Source of the DNA: Rothia nasimurium
Lineage (GTDB): Bacteria > Actinomycetota > Actinomycetes > Actinomycetales > Micrococcaceae
Length of the DNA stretch: 64,000 nt
Assembly: GCF_928392795.1 (NCBI RefSeq)
Contig: NZ_CAKMTJ010000001.1
Location: 124,001 to 188,000, forward strand
Direction: 5' to 3'
In this document: positions 9,070 through 17,789 of the stretch, piece after piece
Position numbering within the stretch: position 1 is the stretch's first letter
Layout of the letters: the number at the start of each line of letters is the position of its first letter
The notes under the pieces: model-generated
What the model was told of the DNA's origin: nothing
Seen by the model: the letters and a program-made list of their open reading frames with translations, nothing else
The model's database searches: none
Position numbers and translations under genes: made by a program

Positions 9070-9140
9070 GCCCTAATACTAATGGCGGGCGGATGGCTGA
9101 GCTGAGGGAAGCTCTATAACGCTGCCAGCTGGCACTAGTG

Positions 9141-9194
9141 ATGAGACAAGAACTGGGTGCTTTCTGAGACGAAGGCACCCAGTTCTTGTCTCAT
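9141..9194 (+). terminator. 20-bp perfect hairpin downstream of galU
   Basis: ATGAGACAAGAACTGGGTGC (9141-9160) pairs perfectly with 9175-9194 around a 14-nt loop. There is no T-run after the stem, only TCCCCTCC, so termination may be weak or the structure may have another role such as 3'-end protection. Confidence 0.6.
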
Positions 9195-9272
9195 TCCCCT
9201 CCTAAGTAAGGTGCTGCTGGGGTAGAATGAACTAGATATTTTTGTCACAGACATGAGAGGACGGAGGCAGCG

Positions 9273-10163
9273 GTGAGCTTTTTGAGTGGCACGGGCTTAA
9301 TTTTGCTGGTATGCGTGCTTGCTGGTCTATGGTTTGTTGCCCGCCGCCGTACGGCTGGCACCGTTACGAATATCGGTGCTGAGAAGTTTGTAGCCGATAT
9401 CGTCGAAAGCCACTTGGCTGAAGCTGAGTCTCATCATCTACCATCCGCGCCCTCGACTGAGACTGCTGCCCATAATAATCCTGCCTTTCGTTTGAAGCCC
9501 GGTCGTTTGATTCTCTTTGGGCTGGCACTGACTTTTGTAGCTGCCAGCCTTATTGCGGGAGTGCTGGCTTTGCTGGGGAAAGTAGCTGCTCTTCTACCTC
9601 TTCTTTTCCTCCTAGCAGCCCTAACCTGCCTGGCCTCCTTGCGACTGCTGGCTCTGCGCGACCGCAACCGCCAGCGGGCCCGCACCGTCTTGACGGTTGA
9701 ACAGCGTCAGGCCCAGCGGCGTCCTTCTGCCCCCTCAGGCACCTCTCGCGCACCCAGCCGCCAGCAGGGTCGCCCAGCAGCTACCGTCTCTACTGTCGAG
9801 CTGAAGCCTGCCCCCGAGCGTCCTGCCCGTGCCCGTCAGCAGATGCCCGTAAGCCACGCTGCCAAGGCCCTCAGGAAAGCAAAAACTCAGCACCACCCGG
9901 TGATAGCAACTTCTGCTCCTGTTTCTGATAGTGAGTCAACCGCTCAGCAGGCTCCCACCCGGCTACGTATGGATGAGGCCCTACCCGATACCAGCTGGCA
10001 GGTAACCGAAGTTCCTCTGCCCACCTACCTTGAGGCAGAGACCGTCCGCCGGGCAGCTCCGGCACCGGTAGAGACCGAGACTGCTCCGCATAGCCAAAGC
10101 CAGACCCTGGCCCAAGCGGCAACACTCAATCTCGATGATGTGCTCAAGCGCCGCCGCGCCTAA
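9273..10163 (+). CDS. Probable SepX/GLPR-type cell-division membrane protein
   Basis: 296 residues: one N-terminal membrane helix (~7-24) ending in Arg residues (VARRRTAG), a ~55-residue linker, two closely spaced helices (~79-101, ~104-125), then a long disordered Ser/Pro/Arg-rich tail ending in NLDDVLKRRRA. In many actinobacteria the galU-moeA/glp-rimJ cluster ends with such a protein (SepX in Streptomyces, GLPR in Corynebacterium), a septal membrane partner of the gephyrin-like Glp. Position after galU and topology match, but moeA and rimJ are absent here and sequence identity could not be tested. GTG at 9273 has GGAGG upstream; TAGAAT (9223-9228) is a likely -10. Confidence 0.5.
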   Translation: MSFLSGTGLILLVCVLAGLWFVARRRTAGTVTNIGAEKFVADIVESHLAEAESHHLPSAPSTETAAHNNPAFRLKPGRLILFGLALTFVAASLIAGVLALLGKVAALLPLLFLLAALTCLASLRLLALRDRNRQRARTVLTVEQRQAQRRPSAPSGTSRAPSRQQGRPAATVSTVELKPAPERPARARQQMPVSHAAKALRKAKTQHHPVIATSAPVSDSESTAQQAPTRLRMDEALPDTSWQVTEVPLPTYLEAETVRRAAPAPVETETAPHSQSQTLAQAATLNLDDVLKRRRA

Positions 10164-10186
10164 GCGAAGATGAAGTTTTTTCAAAG

Positions 10187-10239
10187 AATAGATACCCAGC
10201 CGTAGCCTCACCCCCAGGGGCTGCGAAGCTGGGTATTCT
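10187..10239 (+). terminator. Terminator-like hairpin
   Basis: GATACCCAGC (10191-10200) pairs with GCTGGGTATT (10228-10237), with an inner AGCC...GGCT stem. It separates the SepX-like gene from the CYTH-CHAD gene. Confidence 0.6.
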
Positions 10240-10293
10240 GTTGCAGGGGCATAAATCAGGCCGCCCCATGACATTCCGAGGAAGGCTACCTGC

Positions 10294-11931
10294 ATGGCTA
10301 CACACCACCTAGAAATTGAGCAGAAATTTGAGCTTGCCGATGTGAACAGTGAAGTTCCTTCGGTGGAGTGGCGCTTCAAAGGGTGGAAAGTTAAGGAGCC
10401 AGTCTTTGAAGAGCTTGATGCCACCTACTACGACACTCCCTCTGGTAACTTGGGGCGGCATAAGGTTGCCCTGCGTCGCCGCATAGGAGGTTATGACCAG
10501 GGGTGGCACATCAAGTTTGATGCTGCCGGCCAGCGTCATGAGGTAACTTTTGACCTGCTGTCGAAGCCTTCTGCTATGCCGGCAGCAGTCAAGAAATTTG
10601 TGCAGGTGCCAGCGCTAGGGGAGAGCCTGGCTCCCAGGGTATCCCTGAAGACCCAGCGGACTCGAACCGTGATAGTCGATGGTAAGGGGAAGCCCCTGGC
10701 TGAGATTTGTGATGACCGGGTTCAGGCTCTGGACTACGCTACCGGTCAGGAACGAACCTGGCAGGAGTGGGAGGTGGAGCTTCTCGAGGCTGGTGCCGCT
10801 GAGCCTAAGCTGGGGAGGTCCCTCTTTGAAGCGGTAGCCCGTCAGCTTCAGGCTGTTGGAGCCATACCCTCTCAGTCACCGGCTAAGATTGCCCGGGCCC
10901 TGGGGCAAGACGCCGAGTTCGAGGCCCGTATTGCGGGCAAGACCAAGGGCAGCGGGAAAAAGGCTGGGAAAAAGAAAAAGAAGACTCCGGGAGCAGAAGG
11001 TGCACCGGTGCCCAGCTCAGCAGAGCTTCTGACCGGTGTGCTGGCTTCCCACGCCCTGCGGTTAGCTCAGGCTGATCTACTGGTGGCAGCAGGGGTACCC
11101 GATGCGACTCACCAGGGGCGCATCGTTGTACGCCAGCTGCGAAGCGTCCTTAAGTACATGGCCCTGCCCTATGTACGAAGCGGGTTCGCCCCGGCCCTTG
11201 AAGATATGATGCAGGGGCTCAAGGCCTACGCCCGTCAGCTAGAAGCTCACCGTAACGGCGAGCTCATCCACCCTATGGCTCGTCAGGTTTTGCAGGCTCA
11301 CCCGGTTCTGGGGGAGAGCGCAGGTGCTGCCTTCGGTGCGGTCATGGAACACCAGCAGGCGGACGCTGCCGCCCAGGCCCGCCGCTACCTGGCCTCTGCC
11401 GGGAGGCTGGAACTTCAGCTGGCTCTCGAATCTTTACTGGCCGATGTGACCCTGGTTGTTGAGTTGCCGCTCAATAGCGAGAACTACGTGAATAAGGTAG
11501 CTAAGCGTTTGCGTAAGAACCTGGTCAAGCAGGGGGAACGGGCCATGGCTACCTGGCCAGAGCAGGCGGCTGATTTCTCGGCGAGCGCTGCCTTTGATGA
11601 GGGCCTACACGATGTGCGTAAGGCAGCTAAGGCGGTGCGCTACTGTCTCTTTGTTGCTGCCGATGCTGGGCTTCCCCTGACCGAGCCCCAGGCTGAGCTG
11701 GTGGCGCGGGCTAAGGCTGTTCAGGCAGAGCTGGGTGAGCTGACTGACGAGTTGACGATGGGGGACTGGCTTCTGGGCCTGCGTGCTCAGGCTAATGAGC
11801 TGGGGCTTGATCCCTTCGCGGTCGGCTACCTGCTGGGTCGCTCGGAGCTACTGGCTATGGGGCTTCGCATGACTGCCTTTGACGCCCTGCCCCGGGTTCT
11901 CAAGAAAGTAAAAGGTATCAAGCTTACCTAA
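10294..11931 (+). CDS. CYTH and CHAD domain-containing protein
   Basis: 545 residues. The N-terminal CYTH domain (~1-215) begins with the family ExExK signature (EIEQKFE) and contains charged strands such as VALRRRIGG and WHIKFD that bind triphosphate in the tunnel fold. A Lys-rich linker (~220-235) connects to a C-terminal CHAD domain (~250-545), an all-alpha domain with conserved basic/His residues (VRQLRSVLKYM, LHDVRKAAKAVRYCL) that binds polyphosphate. The pairing is usually linked to inorganic polyphosphate or triphosphate metabolism. It is a monocistronic gene with terminators on both sides. The biochemical activity is inferred from the families. Confidence 0.9.
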   Translation: MATHHLEIEQKFELADVNSEVPSVEWRFKGWKVKEPVFEELDATYYDTPSGNLGRHKVALRRRIGGYDQGWHIKFDAAGQRHEVTFDLLSKPSAMPAAVKKFVQVPALGESLAPRVSLKTQRTRTVIVDGKGKPLAEICDDRVQALDYATGQERTWQEWEVELLEAGAAEPKLGRSLFEAVARQLQAVGAIPSQSPAKIARALGQDAEFEARIAGKTKGSGKKAGKKKKKTPGAEGAPVPSSAELLTGVLASHALRLAQADLLVAAGVPDATHQGRIVVRQLRSVLKYMALPYVRSGFAPALEDMMQGLKAYARQLEAHRNGELIHPMARQVLQAHPVLGESAGAAFGAVMEHQQADAAAQARRYLASAGRLELQLALESLLADVTLVVELPLNSENYVNKVAKRLRKNLVKQGERAMATWPEQAADFSASAAFDEGLHDVRKAAKAVRYCLFVAADAGLPLTEPQAELVARAKAVQAELGELTDELTMGDWLLGLRAQANELGLDPFAVGYLLGRSELLAMGLRMTAFDALPRVLKKVKGIKLT

Positions 11932-12276
11932 GTCTGCTCGTGAGCCCTGCGGCTTCGTAGCTGACCCTCTTTAAAAAGCTGGAGGCACCCGTTAGGGTGC
12001 CTCCAGCTGCATCACACACAGGAAGAAAAGTCTTCTTTGTACCGCCTAGCCAGCCCTCCCACAGGGCCTTGCGGCTATTTGGTAATAAAAATATAACCTA
12101 ATTATGCCCCCTCTGGCTAGTCTTTGGTGAAAATTTTTTGGTCAACCTATTTTTTGAGATAGGTAACCCTAAAAAGGTCTTGTTGTGCCTTGCCACCGGA
12201 AGGAAGGGGCGCTTTCCAGAGGGAAGAGAGGCGGGTGTCGCCGCGCCAGACTCTGAGAACAGGCTAGACTGGTGGG
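11932..12276. other. Non-coding gap between the CYTH-CHAD and DedA-like genes
   Basis: It holds a strong terminator (11977-12008), then an AT-rich stretch with a small hairpin (CCTAT/ATAGG near 12148-12164) that may belong to the promoter region of the DedA-like gene. Bases 11936-11971 vaguely resemble the right end and CTGACCCTCT block of the intergenic repeat family and may be a decayed copy. No convincing gene. Confidence 0.5.
11977..12008 (+). terminator. Intrinsic terminator
   Basis: AGCTGGAGGCACCC (11977-11990) pairs perfectly with GGGTGCCTCCAGCT (11995-12008) around GTTA. Confidence 0.85.
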
Positions 12277-12762
12277 GTGAGGGAATGGCTCGAAAGTTTG
12301 CACTGGGTTGCCGCCATCGGCTTTATGTGGGTGGTGGGTATTGTGCGTACCTCCCTCGTCTTTTCTCTGGGCTGGTTAGCCCAGGCTGGGGGCTCTCGCT
12401 TTGAGAAGATACAGCACCTGATGGACCATCCCCTCTACCGCCGGGCTCAGTATTTTGTGAATCGCTGGGGTGTGCTGGCTGTTCCCGCCTGTTTCTTGAC
12501 GGTGGGCTTTCAAACTGCGGTTATTTTGACTACCGGCTTTACCCGTATGCCCCTGTCCCGCTGGATTCCAGCTATGCTGGTGGGCACTTTTATGTGGGGT
12601 ACCATCTACGCAACGGTTGGTATGTCGGTTGTCTGGCTTTGGCTTGAGAACCCGCAGGTAGCCGCCCTGGTGCTGGCCCTGCTGGCGGCCGTCATTATCA
12701 CCGTAAAAATCCGGGACAGGAAACGTTCCATGCCGCGACTACCGAAAGACACCAAGCTATGA
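12277..12762 (+). CDS. DedA/SNARE-associated-like membrane protein
   Basis: 161 residues with about four hydrophobic segments. The middle region (RAQYFVNRWGVLAVPACFLTVGFQTAVILTTGFTRMP) resembles the re-entrant/amphipathic part of DedA (VTT-domain) proteins, which act in lipid scrambling and membrane homeostasis. It is short compared with typical DedA proteins (~200). The start is taken at GTG 12277, and the ribosome-binding site is poor. The stop overlaps the next start (ATGA, 12759-12762), so it forms an operon with the LysR-like gene. Family assignment is moderate. Confidence 0.6.
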   Translation: MREWLESLHWVAAIGFMWVVGIVRTSLVFSLGWLAQAGGSRFEKIQHLMDHPLYRRAQYFVNRWGVLAVPACFLTVGFQTAVILTTGFTRMPLSRWIPAMLVGTFMWGTIYATVGMSVVWLWLENPQVAALVLALLAAVIITVKIRDRKRSMPRLPKDTKL

Positions 12763-13685
12763 CCCTGAGCGAGCTGATTCTTGCCCACCCCGACCTGCTG
12801 GTTGACGACCAGACCGCCCGCTATGAGCAGGTGGGGCAGGTGCCCGGTCTCTGCGTGGGGTTTGTTCCCGGGGTTATGCCCGGTAAGTGGTTTACCCGGT
12901 GGCGGGAGCGCTATTCGGCGCTGGCTCCTCTAACCGACGTAGCCCTAGCTGAGGGGCAGGGCCTTGCTTCGCTCGATGCTTTTGCGGATATGGCGCTGGT
13001 GCGCGCTGAGGACGAGCCCGAAGCCCGCGATAAGAAGCGCTACCATGCGATTGAACTCTACCGGGAAACCCCGGTGGTGGTACTCCCTAAGGATCACCTG
13101 CTGACGGTGCTCGAGACCGTTCCGGTTGCCGAGCTGGCCGAAGAATTTTTGCTCCAGAGCCCCGATGAGGTACCCGAGTGGCGCGACCTTTCCGCCGACT
13201 ACCGAGCTGAGAACCCGCGTCCGCTACCTCAAATGAGGCACCGGGCCGACGCGATTGAGCTGGTGGCTGCCGGGCTGGGCCTGTTGGTCGTACCTATGTC
13301 TGTAGCCCGTTTTTACCACCGCAAAGACCTGACCTACCGCCCGGTTGAGGGACTGGGCGAGTACCCGGTTCTGCTGGTGTGGAAGCGGGAGGTGCGTGAG
13401 GACGCCCGCGAGCAGGTAATCCAGGACTTTGTGGGTATTACCCGCGGCCGCACCGCTGCCTCTCATCGCGGTAGTGATAGCCGCGAGGTAGCCCTTGAGA
13501 AGCAGCGGCGCGAGAAGGAAGAGGCTAAGCGGAAGCGGGCGGCTGCTAATAAGCGCCGGGAGGCGGAAGACCGTAAGAAGCGGAACGCCCAGAAGAACGG
13601 TAACCTGCGTCAGTACCAGGCCCAGAAGGGTGGCAAGGGGAGCGCCAAGGGCTCGGGCCGAGGCTCCCGGGGCAAAAAGCGCTAA
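12759..13685 (+). CDS. HTH-less LysR-type substrate-binding-domain protein with basic tail
   Basis: 308 residues. Residues ~28-225 follow the periplasmic-binding-like effector domain of LysR regulators (LCVGFVPGVMPGKWFTRW, MALVRAED, ELYRETPVVVLPKDH, IELVAAGLGLLVVPMSVARFYH), but the usual N-terminal winged helix-turn-helix is missing: only ~27 unrelated residues precede it. The C-terminal ~80 residues are extremely Lys/Arg-rich with a predicted coiled coil (EKQRREKEEAKRKRAA) and a Gly/Ser/Lys end. It may bind nucleic acid through the tail instead of an HTH. Translationally coupled to the DedA-like gene. Confidence 0.75.
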   Translation: MTLSELILAHPDLLVDDQTARYEQVGQVPGLCVGFVPGVMPGKWFTRWRERYSALAPLTDVALAEGQGLASLDAFADMALVRAEDEPEARDKKRYHAIELYRETPVVVLPKDHLLTVLETVPVAELAEEFLLQSPDEVPEWRDLSADYRAENPRPLPQMRHRADAIELVAAGLGLLVVPMSVARFYHRKDLTYRPVEGLGEYPVLLVWKREVREDAREQVIQDFVGITRGRTAASHRGSDSREVALEKQRREKEEAKRKRAAANKRREAEDRKKRNAQKNGNLRQYQAQKGGKGSAKGSGRGSRGKKR

Positions 13686-13716
13686 ATAACAAGTTGCGCT
13701 GAGGCTCTACCGACAG

Positions 13717-14757
13717 CTAGCCTTTCTGGTCGGTCTTTTCTTCTGCTTTCTGGGCAGAAGAGGAAACCACGGAGCGCTCCTCGTACGTCTCACTGTGAAT
13801 CACCGACTGGTTAGCCAGCGGAATACGAATGCCCCGCTGATCCATAGCCTTCTTGAGCTCTTCCCGGAGCTTACGCCCCACCGCGAACTGCTCGGAGGGA
13901 GCGGTCTTGACTGTCAGGCGCAGTACCACCGACTCGCCGGTTACAGACTGCACACCCAGGTACTGGGGCTTACCCGAGATGTTCTCTTTGATACCGGGTA
14001 GCTTGATGGCTTTTTGAATTGAGGTCATGAGGAAGCTCGCCATCTCGTCGATATCGGCATCGTAGGGAATGGGCAGGTCGATGATGGTGCGGGCCCAGCC
14101 CTGGGAAGAGTTGCCCACGCGCAGAATCTCGCCGTTGCGCACGTGCCAGAGGGTTCCTGCCGTATCCCGCACCTGGGTGGTGCGCAGACCCACTGCCTCC
14201 ACCTCGCCCTCGGCCTCACCTAAGTTGACCCAGTCACCGATGCCCAGCTGGTCTTCGGCCACGATGAAGATACCCGAGAGGAAGTCTTTAACGAGAGACT
14301 GGGCACCGAACGAAAGCGCCACACCCACTACACCGGCTGAGGCAATGACGGGGGCAATATTGAAGCCCAGCTCGGCGATAATCATGACGATCATGACCGT
14401 CCAAATCACAATCGACGAGACCGACCGGAGCACCGAGCCAACGGTCTGTGCCCGCTGGGACTGGCGGGTGCTCGCCAGAGATGTATCGGCCTTCCACCGG
14501 CTAGTTTTGCCACCCTTTTTCTCTTCTGCTGCAACCACCCGGTTGCGGGTGCCGCGGGCGATAGAGTCGGTGACCTGGCGAATGATCACACGCACCAGGC
14601 CGTGCAAGACGAACCCGAGGATGATAATAATGAGTATGCGCAGAGGCGCTCCCAGCCAAAAATCTAGGCTGGCCAGCCTGGCCATTACGGTTCCGGCGGC
14701 CTCGGCGCTTTCTTCAAGGGGTGTTGTTTCTGCTGCTAAAATCCCGGTCGCTGTCAT
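13717..14757 (-). CDS. MscS-family small-conductance mechanosensitive channel
   Basis: 346 residues; opens under membrane tension to release solutes after osmotic down-shock. An N-terminal hydrophobic helix (IIIIILGFVLHGLVRVII) and a second membrane segment precede the pore-lining TM3, VVGVALSFGAQSLVKDFLSG, with its Gly/Ala packing surface. The beta domain (VNLGEAEGEVEAVGLRTTQVRD, then LWHVRNGEILRVGNSSQGW) and a cytoplasmic vestibule follow. ATG at 14757 is chosen because the protein then begins just before the first membrane helix; upstream in-frame sequence overlaps the divergent Nudix gene and is not family-like. The start has no clear Shine-Dalgarno. Confidence 0.88.
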   Translation of the reverse strand: MTATGILAAETTPLEESAEAAGTVMARLASLDFWLGAPLRILIIIILGFVLHGLVRVIIRQVTDSIARGTRNRVVAAEEKKGGKTSRWKADTSLASTRQSQRAQTVGSVLRSVSSIVIWTVMIVMIIAELGFNIAPVIASAGVVGVALSFGAQSLVKDFLSGIFIVAEDQLGIGDWVNLGEAEGEVEAVGLRTTQVRDTAGTLWHVRNGEILRVGNSSQGWARTIIDLPIPYDADIDEMASFLMTSIQKAIKLPGIKENISGKPQYLGVQSVTGESVVLRLTVKTAPSEQFAVGRKLREELKKAMDQRGIRIPLANQSVIHSETYEERSVVSSSAQKAEEKTDQKG

Positions 14758-14883
14758 ACCTACGAGCCTATCGTCTTTGGCTGAAGAAAACCGGAATGCC
14801 AGCTGCCCGCGAACGCTAGGGCGGCGCACCTGAGCCAAGGGTGCAATAGACTGGTTTTTCAGAGACGAACAAAGGAAGAAGAG

Positions 14884-15360
14884 ATGCCCCTGGTGATGGA
14901 TACCCGCCCGGCCGCTTACGCCGTGGTGATTGAGGACGGCAAGATTCTGCTCTCCCGCTGGGTACCGCATATTCCCGGTTACCGCCCCGGCTGGACCCTA
15001 CCCGGTGGCGGCATGGACCCCGGCGAACAACCCCATGAGACTGCCGTGCGCGAAGTCTTTGAAGAAACCGGTTACCGGGTGGAACTTGACCGCCTGCTGG
15101 GGGTGCACGCGGCCTACTTTGAGCCCGAAGCCGGGGCAACCCGTCCTTTCTGCGCCCTGCGTACCATCTACACTGCCCATATCACCGGCGGAGAACTTAC
15201 TGCCGAGATTGGCGGATCGACCGACCTGGCAGAGTGGGTTCCGCTGGCTGAGCTCGACCAGCATTTCTACTACTCCCTGGTAGACGAGGCCGCACGCCTC
15301 TTAGGGTATGTGGACGCCAGTGAGTTGGCAGCCAGCTACCGGGAGGGTTCGCATGACTAG
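14884..15360 (+). CDS. Nudix hydrolase
   Basis: 158 residues; hydrolyses a nucleoside-diphosphate-linked compound, substrate unknown. The Nudix box spans residues ~40-62: GG(x5)E(x7)REVFEETGY, with the metal-binding REVFEE. ATG at 14884 has AAGGAAGAAG just upstream. The 3' end overlaps the next gene (ATGACTAG), placing it in one operon with an osmolyte-binding lipoprotein and an aminotransferase. It is divergent from mscS. Confidence 0.9.
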   Translation: MPLVMDTRPAAYAVVIEDGKILLSRWVPHIPGYRPGWTLPGGGMDPGEQPHETAVREVFEETGYRVELDRLLGVHAAYFEPEAGATRPFCALRTIYTAHITGGELTAEIGGSTDLAEWVPLAELDQHFYYSLVDEAARLLGYVDASELAASYREGSHD

Positions 15361-16537
15361 GGAAGCGACTAAGGAACAAGGACGCTCGCGCACACGGGGC
15401 TACCGCGCCCAGCTGGTTGCTCTCGCTGCGGCCACCGGCCTTCTGCTGAGCGGTTGCGGCAGCTCAACGACCGGCAGCGGTGCGACTACTTCGACCAGCC
15501 CCGCCACGACCGCTACCCTGCGTATCGGTACCGGGCTGACGGCTGAGACCCGCCACGCAGCCTATATCTACCAGGCTGCCCTGCAAGAAGCGGGCTACAC
15601 CGTTGAAGTGGTTGAGACCGACGGTAGCCGACCCGCCTACTTTGCCAGTATGGGGATAGACACCGCCGCCACCGCTACAGCCAGCCCTACTGCGACCGAG
15701 CCGGTAGAGGGGCTTGTGCATATCACCCCTGATTTATCTGGTGACCTGCTGCTCTACCTCACCGATAACGGAGCGGTTAGCCCCACCATTATCGAAGAGG
15801 AGCGGGCTAGCGCCGCGGCAGAAACCAGCCCCGCGCCAGACTCGACTGCGAGCGCAGAAGCTAGTGCGGGCGCGTCCGCTGATTCCAGCCCTACCGCTAC
15901 ACCAAGTCTTACTGCTACGCCCAGCCCCAGCGCTACCTCGCTGAACGTGCGCGGGCTCAGCAGCAACGACATTGTCAGCTATGTGGACCGTGCCCTACCA
16001 GATACTGCCGAGCTGCTATCACCCTCAAACGCAACGAACAGGTACGGCTACGTGGTGACGCGGGCTACCTCCCAGCGCTACGGGCTAGAGACCATGAGCG
16101 ACCTGGGGGAAATCTGCTCAGAACTGAGCTTGGTGGCCCCTGAAAGCTACACGACCAACCCCAGCGGCGCTAGCTCCCTGAGCGCCTACTACGCTTGTGT
16201 TCCGGGGGCCAGCAAGACCGCAGATAGCCGGTCTGAACAGGCCCAGGAACTGATTACCGGTGCCACCAGCATGAGCTACATGTATTCGGCCAGTGCAGAG
16301 ATTCCGGCCAACAACCTCAAGCTGCTGGACGACCCTGAACGTACCCAGCTGGCCCAGAATATCGTGCCCATTACCCGAGCGGGGGAGCTACCTCAAAACG
16401 TCAAAGACATTATTAATGAGGTCTCTGCCAGCCTCGATACCGATTCTTTGGTTCGCCTCAACACACTTACCAGCGGTGATAATCCCGTCTCAGAAACCGA
16501 TGCCGCCCATTTCTGGTTGGCTAACATGAAGGGGTAA
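15353..16537 (+). CDS. OpuAC/OsmF-like substrate-binding lipoprotein with an internal low-complexity insert
   Basis: 394 residues. A signal peptide with lipobox (LLLSGCGSS) anchors it outside the membrane. The first lobe (LRIGTGLTAETRHAAYIYQAAL...VHITPDLSGDLLLYL) and the later segment (LSSNDIVSYVDRALPDTAELLSPS, then YVVTRATSQRYGLETMSDLGEI) follow glycine-betaine/choline-type OpuAC binding proteins. Between them lies a ~45-residue Ala/Ser/Thr/Pro-rich insert (~150-198) that the family lacks. ATG at 15353 has GGGAGGG 5 nt upstream. No permease or ATPase gene is adjacent, so it is an orphan binding protein or works with distant partners. Confidence 0.7.
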   Translation: MTREATKEQGRSRTRGYRAQLVALAAATGLLLSGCGSSTTGSGATTSTSPATTATLRIGTGLTAETRHAAYIYQAALQEAGYTVEVVETDGSRPAYFASMGIDTAATATASPTATEPVEGLVHITPDLSGDLLLYLTDNGAVSPTIIEEERASAAAETSPAPDSTASAEASAGASADSSPTATPSLTATPSPSATSLNVRGLSSNDIVSYVDRALPDTAELLSPSNATNRYGYVVTRATSQRYGLETMSDLGEICSELSLVAPESYTTNPSGASSLSAYYACVPGASKTADSRSEQAQELITGATSMSYMYSASAEIPANNLKLLDDPERTQLAQNIVPITRAGELPQNVKDIINEVSASLDTDSLVRLNTLTSGDNPVSETDAAHFWLANMKG

Positions 16538-16547
16538 TCTAAATCTC

Positions 16548-17765
16548 ATGGCATTCAAGCAATCAAAAAAACTTCAAAACGTTCTCTACGATATCCGCGG
16601 GCCCATTTTGGAAGAAGCCCAGCGGATGGAGGCCCGCGGTCACCGTATCCTCAAGCTCAATATCGGTAACCCCGCCCCCTTTGGTTTTGAAGCGCCTGAA
16701 ACCATCATGATGGATATCATCGAGCATCTGCCCTACACCCAGGGCTACTCTGATTCCCGCGGCCTTTACTCTGCCCGTACCGCCATTGTGCAGTACTACC
16801 AGAACGAGGGCATCATGAACATCACCACCGACGACGTTTACCTGGGTAATGGTGTTTCAGAGTTAATCCCCATGACCCTGCAAGCCCTGCTCGATAACGG
16901 GGACGAAATTCTAGTACCCAGTCCCGACTACCCCCTGTGGACGGCTGCCACCCAGCTTGCAGGCGGCAAGCCCGTACATTACCTCTGCAATGAAGAGGAC
17001 GGCTGGCTACCCGATATTGAAGATATCAAGGCAAAAATTACCCCCAATACCCGCGGCATTGTGGTGATTAATCCCAATAACCCCACCGGTGCTGTCTACA
17101 CTCCGCAGGTGCTCCAGCAGATTGTCGATCTGGCCCGGGAACACGAACTGGTGATTTTTGCCGATGAGATCTACGAGAAGATTCTCTACGACGGCGCTCA
17201 GATGACCCATGTCGCCTCCCTTGCCGGTGACGATGTGCTGACCCTGACCTTCTCAGGCCTGTCCAAGGCTTACCGGGTTTGCGGTTATCGCGCAGGCTGG
17301 GTGGCTATCTCCGGGCCCAAGCTCGCTGCTGCCCCCTTCATTGAAGGTATTAACCTGCTGGCTAACATGCGCCTGTGCGCCAACGTCCCCGCCCAGCACG
17401 CTGTGCAGACCGCCTTGGGCGGCTACCAGTCCATCAACGACCTGATTCTGCCCGGCGGACGCCTGAAAGAGCAGCGCGACCTGTCCTACAAGATGCTCAG
17501 CGAAATGGACGGCGTGACCGTACAGCAGGCTGAGGGTGCCCTCTATCTCTTCCCCAAGCTCGATATCGATAAGTTCAATATCACCAGTGACGAGCAGTTC
17601 ATGCTTGATCTGCTGCGGGAGCAGAAGATTCTGCTCAGCCACGGTACTGCCTTCAACTGGTCAGAACCTGACCACTTCCGCCTGGTCTTCCTGCCCGATA
17701 CCCGTACCCTGGCCGATGCCCTGGAGCGCCTGGGCAACTTCCTGGCTGACTACAAGCAGAACTAG
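16548..17765 (+). CDS. PLP-dependent aminotransferase, AlaA/AlaT-like
   Basis: 405 residues, fold-type I aminotransferase closest in style to alanine transaminases of the AlaA/AlaT group (alanine + 2-oxoglutarate to pyruvate + glutamate). Visible hallmarks are the phosphate-binding GNGVSELIPMTLQALL, the substrate/cofactor segment VVINPNNPTGAVY, and the PLP-binding lysine in TFSGLSKAYRVCGYRAGW. ATG at 16548 lies 10 nt after the lipoprotein gene, so it is co-transcribed with the Nudix and lipoprotein genes. A two-stem repeat element begins 25 nt after the stop. Confidence 0.9.
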   Translation: MAFKQSKKLQNVLYDIRGPILEEAQRMEARGHRILKLNIGNPAPFGFEAPETIMMDIIEHLPYTQGYSDSRGLYSARTAIVQYYQNEGIMNITTDDVYLGNGVSELIPMTLQALLDNGDEILVPSPDYPLWTAATQLAGGKPVHYLCNEEDGWLPDIEDIKAKITPNTRGIVVINPNNPTGAVYTPQVLQQIVDLAREHELVIFADEIYEKILYDGAQMTHVASLAGDDVLTLTFSGLSKAYRVCGYRAGWVAISGPKLAAAPFIEGINLLANMRLCANVPAQHAVQTALGGYQSINDLILPGGRLKEQRDLSYKMLSEMDGVTVQQAEGALYLFPKLDIDKFNITSDEQFMLDLLREQKILLSHGTAFNWSEPDHFRLVFLPDTRTLADALERLGNFLADYKQN

Positions 17766-17789
17766 AAAGCTTTCCAGCGCGCAGATTAG

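Noticed and set aside
12138-12404. 88-codon frame before the DedA-like gene
   Set aside because: Overlaps the better-supported DedA-like frame and has no ribosome-binding site.
14069-14833. 254-codon frame opposite mscS
   Set aside because: Antisense shadow; Arg/Ser/Thr-rich with no domain.
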